DNA of 12,676 nt from Natronomicrosphaera sp040876735 (GTDB lineage: Bacteria > Planctomycetota > Phycisphaerae > Phycisphaerales > Phycisphaeraceae): NCBI GenBank assembly GCA_040876735.1, contig JBBDPC010000153.1, forward strand, positions 1-12,676, written 5' to 3'. The notes under the pieces are model-generated. The model made no database searches, was not told the DNA's origin, and was given only the letters and a program-made list of their open reading frames with translations. Of this stretch, positions 7,043-12,676 are shown piece after piece; the stretch's first letter is position 1; each line of letters opens with the position of its first letter. Made by a program: the position numbers and the translations under genes.

Positions 7043-7986
7043 AGCGACTCCGCGTCCTGATCCTGGCAAACCACGGCAAACCCGGCGTGACGGCAGCACT
7101 GCGGAAGATCCGTCGTTGGCTGGATGAATGCACGCAAGTGGTCGCGGAGCCGATGATCCGCCAGCTCACAGCCACAGCAGCCGAGCAACTTCCCGAGGCG
7201 GACCTGGGCCTGGTCTTTGGCGGCGACGGCACCATGCTGCAGCAGGCCCGTCTTTTTGCCGGCCGGCGCCTTCCGCTGCTTGGCATCAACTTCGGCAAGC
7301 TGGGGTTTCTGGCAGAGTTCACCGTGGACGAACTGGTGGGCTACTGGCCACGAATCGCCGCCGGGAAAATCCCCCTTAGCGACCGCATGATGTTCCGGGT
7401 CCTGGTGCGCCGTGCGGACGGGTCGCTAGGCAAAGCAATCACAGACGACAATCTGATCGCAATGAACGAGGCCGTTCTGGTGAGCGGCTCACCGCATCGA
7501 ATGATGGACATGGAGCTAGGCATTCGTCCGCCACAAGGTGCCTCAACCGTTGTTGGTTTCCGAGGTGACGGCGCCATCGTGGCGACGCCCACCGGCTCTA
7601 CTGCCTACAACCTCGGAGCCGGCGGCCCGATCGTGCACCCCGCGCTCGACGCCTTCTGCTTTACGCCGACCTGCACGAACAGCCTGAATTTCCGCCCGGT
7701 GATCGTTGGTGCGGATCACACGGTGTCGCTCACCATCAAGCGGGCTCAGGCTCCGGCGTCACTGGTACTCGATGGCCAGGTGTCGTTAGATCTGCACAAA
7801 GGTGACACGGTCGAAGCGCAACGTGCGACAACCTCACTCCGACTGATTTGCCATCCTTACGCGACCTACTGGCAGATGCTCAGCAGGAAGATGCACTGGA
7901 TCGCGCGCCCCCGGTCGCACTGGTCACCGGTGCATAGCACAACCGACTCCTGTCAAAACAAGCAAGGATCAGGATCATGTACATGA
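7039..7986 (+). CDS. nadK: NAD kinase
   Basis: NAD kinase phosphorylates NAD+ to NADP+ in the cytoplasm and so sets the NADP(H) pool. At 315 residues it is somewhat longer than many bacterial enzymes. It has the GGDGT motif (61-65), LGINFGKLGFLAE (about 81-93), the NE motif at 143-144 in AMNEAVL, and the glycine/threonine motif GDGAIVATPTGSTAY (about 176-190) continuing NLGAGGPIVHP. FTPTCTNSLNFRPVIV (about 208-223) and VLDGQ (243-247) are also present. The last 25 or so residues form a polar, Ser/Thr-rich tail that looks non-conserved. Its coding sequence overlaps the following uxuA start by 10 bases. It overlaps the previous gene by 4 bases. The enzyme call is secure; the tail may exist mainly to keep the overlap with uxuA. 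Confidence 0.95.
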   Translation: MKRLRVLILANHGKPGVTAALRKIRRWLDECTQVVAEPMIRQLTATAAEQLPEADLGLVFGGDGTMLQQARLFAGRRLPLLGINFGKLGFLAEFTVDELVGYWPRIAAGKIPLSDRMMFRVLVRRADGSLGKAITDDNLIAMNEAVLVSGSPHRMMDMELGIRPPQGASTVVGFRGDGAIVATPTGSTAYNLGAGGPIVHPALDAFCFTPTCTNSLNFRPVIVGADHTVSLTIKRAQAPASLVLDGQVSLDLHKGDTVEAQRATTSLRLICHPYATYWQMLSRKMHWIARPRSHWSPVHSTTDSCQNKQGSGSCT

Positions 7987-9044
7987 CGATGCGATGGTTC
8001 GGCACGGACGACCCGGTGCCGTTGGAAAACATCGGGCAAATTCCCGGTGTCGATGGCGTTGTCAGCGCCCTCTACGACATCCCCGTCGGCGACGTCTGGC
8101 CGATTGATGCTCTGATTAAACTCAAGGAAGAAATTGAGGCCGCCGGCCTGTCGCTGGAGGTCATTGAGAGTATCCCCATCCACGACTCAATCAAACTCGG
8201 CCGTCCTGACCGCGACGAGAAGATCGATGCCTACTGCCAGAGCATCGACAACATGGGGCAAGTTGGCATTCCCGTGCTCTGCTACAACTTCATGCCCGTC
8301 TTTGACTGGACGCGCACCAACCTCAAGCACCCGTTCAAGGACGGGTCGCATGCCCTAAGTTTCAGCTATGAAGCGCTCAGCGAAATCGACTTGAGCAAGG
8401 GCTCGAAGGACCTGCCCGGCTGGGCGAGAGCCTACGGTCCGGGAGAGATGGACTCGCTGCTGAACAACTACCGCCAGCTTAGCCGGGACACGATGTGGAC
8501 GAATCTCGCCTACTTCCTGGAACGCGTGGTGCCGGTGGCCGAACGGGCGGGTGTGTTTATGGGCATTCATCCCGACGACCCGCCGTGGTCGATCTTCGGC
8601 CTGCCGCGCATCATCACTAATGAAGAGGCATTGGCACGCGTGATCGACATCGTCGACAGCCCTGCCAATGGCATCACGTTCTGCACCGGTTCATTGGGCG
8701 CCTCACGCCGGAACCACCTGGTGCGAATCATCAAGCGCATTGGACATCGCATCAACTTCGTGCATATGCGCAATGTCAAGATCACCGGCCACCACCACTT
8801 CCACGAATGTCCGCACCCCTCCCGCTTCGGGAGCATCGATATGCTCGACGTGATGAGCGCGCTGGTGAACATCGGTTATACCGGCCCGGTGCGCCCCGAC
8901 CACGGTCGCATGATCTGGGGGGAGCAGGGGCGACCAGGCTACGGACTGTTCGACCGCGCCTTGGGTGTGATGTACCTGCAAGGCCTGCACGAAGCGGCCA
9001 TAGCCAACGCCAAGCGCCTGACCGCCACAAGCAGCCCCGTCTAG
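7977..9044 (+). CDS. uxuA: Mannonate dehydratase
   Basis: UxuA dehydrates D-mannonate to 2-keto-3-deoxygluconate (EC 4.2.1.8), a step in breakdown of glucuronate-containing polymers. The protein has 355 residues, like the shorter Gram-positive type (E. coli UxuA is near 394). Visible signatures are MRWFG (5-9), GIPVLCYNFMPVFDWTRT (about 97-114), HPDDPP (198-203), CTGSLG (236-241), FVHMRN (261-266), HFHECPHPSRFGSIDM (about 274-289) and RPDHGRMIWGE (306-316). The histidines, cysteine and aspartates in these motifs form the divalent metal site known for the family. The ATG at 7977 has AGGATCAGGATC before it; an in-frame ATG at 7983 is possible. It overlaps nadK, so the two are probably coupled. 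No other hexuronate genes lie nearby. Confidence 0.95.
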   Translation: MYMTMRWFGTDDPVPLENIGQIPGVDGVVSALYDIPVGDVWPIDALIKLKEEIEAAGLSLEVIESIPIHDSIKLGRPDRDEKIDAYCQSIDNMGQVGIPVLCYNFMPVFDWTRTNLKHPFKDGSHALSFSYEALSEIDLSKGSKDLPGWARAYGPGEMDSLLNNYRQLSRDTMWTNLAYFLERVVPVAERAGVFMGIHPDDPPWSIFGLPRIITNEEALARVIDIVDSPANGITFCTGSLGASRRNHLVRIIKRIGHRINFVHMRNVKITGHHHFHECPHPSRFGSIDMLDVMSALVNIGYTGPVRPDHGRMIWGEQGRPGYGLFDRALGVMYLQGLHEAAIANAKRLTATSSPV

Positions 9045-9093
9045 CTTATTCATCAAGCACCATGTAGCGATATGACGCGTGATGGGAACGGCC

Positions 9094-9264
9094 ATGGACA
9101 AAAAAGCAAAGAAACGTATTCAGTTGCTCAAGGACAAGCTGCAGAACCGGCGTCGACAATTGGCCAGCGCGAAGAAGCAACCCGACGACGCCGGCGAAGT
9201 GGAACGGCTGCAGCAGGACATTGCTCGCATTGAAAACGAGCTTCAACAGTTGCAAAGCTCCTGA
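9094..9264 (+). CDS. Small lysine-rich coiled-coil protein (hypothetical)
   Basis: This 56-residue protein is basic at the N-terminus (MDKKAKKRIQLLKDKL). It then forms a helical hairpin: a first helix to about residue 28, a KKQPDDAGEV turn, and a second helix EVERLQQDIARIENELQQL. Heptad-like leucine and isoleucine spacing supports a coiled coil. Similar small proteins seem common in Planctomycetota, but I know of no assigned function. I chose the ATG at 9094 because GGGA lies 6 bases upstream. An ATG at 9082 would add four residues (MGTA) and has no clear ribosome site. It follows uxuA by about 50 bases and precedes the ADP-ribosylglycohydrolase gene by 6 bases, so it is probably in the same transcript. 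Confidence 0.7.
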   Translation: MDKKAKKRIQLLKDKLQNRRRQLASAKKQPDDAGEVERLQQDIARIENELQQLQSS

Positions 9265-9270
9265 GGTGGC

Positions 9271-10323
9271 ATGGGCATGACGTCGCGTGTTTACCGCAGA
9301 ATCGCAGCTTCCCTCGACCTCTGCGTCGAAGCAAGCCCCATCCGCAGCACAACAGAAGGTGATCTCGTGATCGAGCAACTTCCGCCGACAGATGAACAAC
9401 GCCGACAGCGCTTCCGCGGCGCTTTGCTGGGTACAGCCATCGGTGACGCCCTCGGCGCGCCGTTCGAAGGTGCCACGCACGTCAGCCGACAGGCACTACG
9501 TTGGCGTCTGGAGCACCCTGGCCAGATGACCTGGACGGACGACACGCACATGACCATCGGCCTCGCCGAGTCGCTGATCGCCTGCGGCAGCTTCGTGGGA
9601 GCGCACATGGCTCGCCACTTTGCCGACCGGTACCGTGCCGAACCGTGGCGGGGTTACGGGGCCGGGCCGCCACAGATCTTTGCCGCTCTGGCACAGGGCG
9701 CTGCATGGAACGAAGCGGCCCGATCGTTGTTCAACGGCAGTGGCTCGTACGGCAACGGCGCCGCCATGCGCGTGGCGCCGATCGGATTGCTGGCATCGCA
9801 CGATTTGAAGGTCGTGGCGGACTTCGCCCGCCAGTCCGCCTGCATCACGCATGCTCACGCGTGTGGGGTCGACGGGGCGGTCATGCAGGCCTGCGCCGTC
9901 GGGCTGCTCACAGACCATGCGACGAACCAGCCGCCGGATCGAATGCAATTGATCGAGGCGATCCGCCCACACCTGTGCTCCGATGCGTTCCACAACGCCC
10001 TGGATGAGCTGCTGCACCTTCCCGTGGACGCCGATCCGGAACAGGTGGTCGCACGGCTTGGGCACGGCATCGAGGCGGTCCACTCGGTGCCGACGGCGCT
10101 GTTCGCGTTTTTGCGTTCGCCCCATGATTTCGCGGATACTGTGCTGTTCGCGATCAGCCTTGGCGGCGATGCCGACACGATCGGCGCCATGGCCGGAGCC
10201 TTGGCGGGCGCTTACCTGGGCCAGCAAGGCATTCCTTCCATCTGGCGGGCCGAGGTGGAAGCCTCCCGCCACCTCGTGGAACTGGCGGATCGCCTTTTCG
10301 ATCTTGTCGCGGCCAACCACTGA
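9271..10323 (+). CDS. ADP-ribosylglycohydrolase family protein (DraG/ARH3-like)
   Basis: The family removes ADP-ribose from proteins, nucleic acids or small molecules using a binuclear magnesium site. In this 350-residue protein the N-terminal signature GALLGTAIGDALGAPFEG is at about 50-67. The metal-binding WTDDTHMTIGLAESL is at about 88-102. The SYGNGAAMRVAPIGLL loop (about 159-174) and ITHAHACGVDGAVMQA (about 192-207) follow. The second metal motif SLGGDADTIGAMAGALAGAYLG is at about 296-317. All expected acidic metal ligands are visible. The ATG at 9271 has GAGGTGG just upstream. A GTG at 9367 with AAGGTGA before it would remove 32 residues that do not look conserved and would begin close to the domain, so it is a serious alternative. 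The substrate is unknown, and no ADP-ribosyltransferase is visible in the window. The next gene is the HelD-type helicase. Confidence 0.9.
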   Translation: MGMTSRVYRRIAASLDLCVEASPIRSTTEGDLVIEQLPPTDEQRRQRFRGALLGTAIGDALGAPFEGATHVSRQALRWRLEHPGQMTWTDDTHMTIGLAESLIACGSFVGAHMARHFADRYRAEPWRGYGAGPPQIFAALAQGAAWNEAARSLFNGSGSYGNGAAMRVAPIGLLASHDLKVVADFARQSACITHAHACGVDGAVMQACAVGLLTDHATNQPPDRMQLIEAIRPHLCSDAFHNALDELLHLPVDADPEQVVARLGHGIEAVHSVPTALFAFLRSPHDFADTVLFAISLGGDADTIGAMAGALAGAYLGQQGIPSIWRAEVEASRHLVELADRLFDLVAANH

Positions 10324-10382
10324 ATGTGCCGGTCCACGCGGCGACTTGCCGTGTGCCCGGCCTTCTTCCAACGAGCGAGACG

Positions 10383-12506
10383 ATGCGTTACCCCACAACA
10401 GACGGCTGCTTCAACCCGACCGAAGCCGACGAACGCAAGCACCTCGAGCAGGTGATCGGCAGGATTGCTTCGGAGCTGTCCGACTACAGCTCGAAGGTCA
10501 ACGCGCGGCATGCCGAAGCGCGCGATCTGGTCGTCGACTTGCAGGAAAACAAGGCGGATATGGACCATGTCGAAAAGGCGAACATGCGGCAGTCGGTGAC
10601 GCTGATGACGCGGGTCACCGAGCATGGCGTGGCGCAGCAGCGCCGCCTGGCCCGGCTGGTGGACAGCCCGTACTTCGGCCGCATCGACATCAGCACGACG
10701 GACCGCGACGACGTGCAGCCGATCTACATCGGCATCCACTCCTTCTACGACACCAAAGCCGAGGCGCAACTGGTGCACGACTGGCGGGCACCGATCGCCA
10801 GCATGTTCTACGAGTTTGAGCTGGGCCCTGCCCGCTTCGAGGCGCCGGCGGGGCAGGTGACGTGCGAGATTCTGCGCAAGCGCCAGTACCGGATCGAGCG
10901 CAAAGAGCTGCTGTTCATGCTGGAGACGTCGCTGAACATTCAGGATGATCTGCTTCAGAAAGAGTTGAGCCGGGCGTCCGACGACAAGATGAAGAACATC
11001 GTCGCGACGATACAGCGCGACCAGAACGCGATCATCCGCAACGACCAGGCGCACACACTGATCATCCAGGGCGCGGCCGGCTCGGGCAAGACGTCGATCG
11101 CGCTGCACCGGATCGCGTTTCTGCTTTACAGGTACAAGGACACCATCCGTTCGCAGGACATCCTGATCATCTCGCCCAACCGCGTGTTCGCGCACTACAT
11201 CTCGCAGGTGCTGCCGGAGTTGGGCGAGGAGATGATCCAGGAGACGACGATGGAGGAGCTGGCCGGCCGACTGCTGGGCCCGCAGGTCAAGTTCCAGACC
11301 TTCGCCGAGCAGGTGTCGACCCTGTTGCACCAGCGCGATGCGCAGTATGCCGAGCGGGTTCAGCACAAGGCCACCCCCGCGTTTCTCAAGCAGCTCGACG
11401 CGTATATCGCCCACCTCCGCAGCGAAAACTTCAAGCCCACAAGCGTCATGGTCGGGCTGTATACCTACAACGCCCTGTGGATCGCCAAGCGGTTCATCCA
11501 CTATCGATCCCTGCCGATCAGCGAGCAGATCAATCGGCTGGTCGCGGACATCGTGGACGACATCCACGAGCAGTACCAGAAGCGGATCACCGGCCCGGAG
11601 CGCGCCCAGGTGCGCGCCCAGATCAAGCAGATGTTCGCCCACACCACGCTCAAGGCGGTCTACAAGCACTTCTACACCTGGCTGGGCGAGCCGGAGATGT
11701 TCAAGCAGCTCAAGGGCGGGCGATACGAATACGCCGACGTCTTCCCGTTGATTTATCTCCAGCGGATCGTGGAAGGGACCACGCCCAACCACCGCATCAA
11801 GCACGTCGTCATCGACGAGATGCAGGACTACACGCCGGTCCAGTACCAGGTGCTCGCCAACCTCTACCCGTGCAAGAAGACGATCCTCGGCGACCACAAC
11901 CAGTCCGTCAGCCCGGCCAGCGCCTCCTCCGCCGAGGCCATCGAGCAAGTGCTTCACCAGGCCCAGTGCATGTACATGCACAAGAGCTACCGCTCGACGC
12001 TTCAGATCACCGAGCTGGCGCAGACCATCCACCGCAACCCGAACCTGATCCCTATCGAACGCCATGGCGAACAGCCTGCCATCATCGCCTGCACCGATGC
12101 AAAGCAGGAAGTAGACCACCTCCGCGAAGCGATCGAAGCTTTCCATGAATCGGAGCACAACTCGCTGGGCATCATCTGCAAGACGCAGGAGCAGGCGGAC
12201 TGGCTCTTCGAGTCGCTCGGAGACGACCGCCACCGCGTCCACCTGCTCGACGCCCGCAGCACGACCTTCAGCAACGGCGTCATGATCGCCACCGCCTACC
12301 TGGCCAAAGGGCTTGAGTTCGATCAGGTGATTGTCCCCTTCTGCAACGATGAGCAGTACCACAGCGTCATCGACCGGCACATGCTCTACGTCGGCTGCAC
12401 CCGGGCGATGCACAAGCTGAGCCTGACCCACACCGCCGAGCCTTCGCGGTTCCTGGCGCCCGCCTTGCGTGGCCGCATAACAACCCAGCACCGTGCTCCT
12501 TATTAA
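10383..12506 (+). CDS. helD: HelD-type superfamily 1 (UvrD/Rep-like) helicase, RNA polymerase recycling factor
   Basis: HelD is an ATPase that binds RNA polymerase and frees it from stalled or terminated complexes. The 707-residue protein matches Bacillus HelD in order. An N-terminal charged coiled coil (about 20-95) is followed by SPYFGRIDI (about 95-103), IYIGIHSFYD and HDWRAPIASMFYEFELGPARFEAP (about 132-155). Then come the helicase motifs: Walker A GAAGSGKT (230-237), Walker B VVIDEMQDYTP (475-485), LGDHNQS (502-508), SYRS (535-538), motif V ATAYLAKGLEFDQV (about 636-649) and motif VI HMLYVGCTRA (about 666-675). The SPYFGRID and DWRAPI blocks separate HelD from UvrD, Rep and PcrA. A GTG at 10326, 2 bases after the previous stop, would add 19 residues. 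I prefer the ATG at 10383, though its ribosome site is weak. It probably shares a transcript with the preceding gene. Confidence 0.9.
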   Translation: MRYPTTDGCFNPTEADERKHLEQVIGRIASELSDYSSKVNARHAEARDLVVDLQENKADMDHVEKANMRQSVTLMTRVTEHGVAQQRRLARLVDSPYFGRIDISTTDRDDVQPIYIGIHSFYDTKAEAQLVHDWRAPIASMFYEFELGPARFEAPAGQVTCEILRKRQYRIERKELLFMLETSLNIQDDLLQKELSRASDDKMKNIVATIQRDQNAIIRNDQAHTLIIQGAAGSGKTSIALHRIAFLLYRYKDTIRSQDILIISPNRVFAHYISQVLPELGEEMIQETTMEELAGRLLGPQVKFQTFAEQVSTLLHQRDAQYAERVQHKATPAFLKQLDAYIAHLRSENFKPTSVMVGLYTYNALWIAKRFIHYRSLPISEQINRLVADIVDDIHEQYQKRITGPERAQVRAQIKQMFAHTTLKAVYKHFYTWLGEPEMFKQLKGGRYEYADVFPLIYLQRIVEGTTPNHRIKHVVIDEMQDYTPVQYQVLANLYPCKKTILGDHNQSVSPASASSAEAIEQVLHQAQCMYMHKSYRSTLQITELAQTIHRNPNLIPIERHGEQPAIIACTDAKQEVDHLREAIEAFHESEHNSLGIICKTQEQADWLFESLGDDRHRVHLLDARSTTFSNGVMIATAYLAKGLEFDQVIVPFCNDEQYHSVIDRHMLYVGCTRAMHKLSLTHTAEPSRFLAPALRGRITTQHRAPY

Positions 12507-12523
12507 CCTCTACCAACCGCATC

Positions 12524-12549
12524 AAGGGCAACGCCGTTGCTTTCCTTGG
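12524..12549 (+). terminator. Possible weak terminator after helD
   Basis: A hairpin with arms GCAAC (12528-12532) and GTTGC (12536-12540) around a 3-base loop is followed by TTTCCTT. Outer bases CAAGG and CCTTG can extend the pairing around a bulge. It lies about 20 bases after the helD stop. The T-tract is short, so confidence is low. Confidence 0.3.
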
Positions 12550-12616
12550 CCCGATCTAGCCCTCCCTATGCACAACCCAACAATCAACTGATCTCGAACC
12601 GCCCGTTCCACACCTC

Positions 12617-12676
12617 TTACCATTTCCCCACCGGACACCGCTCGCCCGCCAGGCGCGTCTTGTGCTTGAGCCAGCA
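12617..12676 (-). CDS. C-terminal end of a convergent gene, cut by the window edge (uncertain)
   Basis: On the minus strand a frame enters from the right edge and reads 19 codons, ending KTRLAGERCPVGKW before a TAA at 12617-12619. The Cys-Pro and terminal Trp look like the end of a real protein rather than random frame, and the region between here and helD lacks any other gene. The piece is too short to name a family. Confidence 0.3.
   Translation of the reverse strand, partial: CWLKHKTRLAGERCPVGKW

Noticed and set aside
9496..10398. A 300-codon antisense frame across the ADP-ribosylglycohydrolase gene
   Set aside because: No motif or ribosome site supports it, and the sense frame has full catalytic motifs.
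10212..12491. A 759-codon open frame antisense to helD, the longest frame in the window
   Set aside because: It mirrors the helD frame exactly in extent, has a repetitive Val/Leu/Asp/His composition with no domain, and arises because GC-rich codon use in helD avoids codons that give stops on the other strand.

Overview
This is a GC-rich, gene-dense chromosomal segment with no rRNA, tRNA, CRISPR array, phage genes or recognisable insertion sequence. The gene content and protein style fit a member of the Planctomycetota, possibly Phycisphaerae. That assignment is an inference from general resemblance and from a lysine-rich small coiled-coil protein of a kind I associate with that phylum. No phylogenetic marker inside the window proves it.

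Left part, minus strand (1 to about 3234): three genes run leftward. The first is a FkbM-family methyltransferase. After a gap of about 360 bases comes a class I SAM methyltransferase whose reading frame continues into a multi-pass membrane domain, and then the N-terminal part of peptide chain release factor 3 (prfC), cut by the window edge. The gap before the methyltransferase-membrane gene holds a near-consensus promoter. It also holds a curious cysteine-rich reading frame, interrupted by one in-frame TGA, that ends overlapping the likely methyltransferase start.

Centre and right part, plus strand (3828 to 12506): a long co-directional run starts after a divergent intergenic region of about 590 bases. 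The order is glyceraldehyde-3-phosphate dehydrogenase (with a good promoter and a probable terminator), a small CBS-domain protein, a coiled-coil C4 zinc-ribbon protein, a spermidine-synthase-like methyltransferase-fold protein, NAD kinase and mannonate dehydratase (uxuA). These are followed by a 56-residue coiled-coil protein, an ADP-ribosylglycohydrolase and a HelD-type superfamily 1 helicase. The spermidine-synthase-like, NAD kinase and uxuA genes overlap by a few bases and are probably translationally coupled. The ADP-ribosylglycohydrolase and helicase genes are also closely spaced. The last bases hold a possible terminator and the apparent C-terminal end of a convergent minus-strand gene.

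Most genes are housekeeping or central metabolism: glycolysis, NADP synthesis, hexuronate breakdown and translation termination. I see no clear new defence or mobile system. The least explained items are the methyltransferase-membrane fusion, the TGA-interrupted cysteine-rich frame with its near-leaderless promoter, and the ADP-ribosylglycohydrolase next to an RNA-polymerase-associated HelD helicase.
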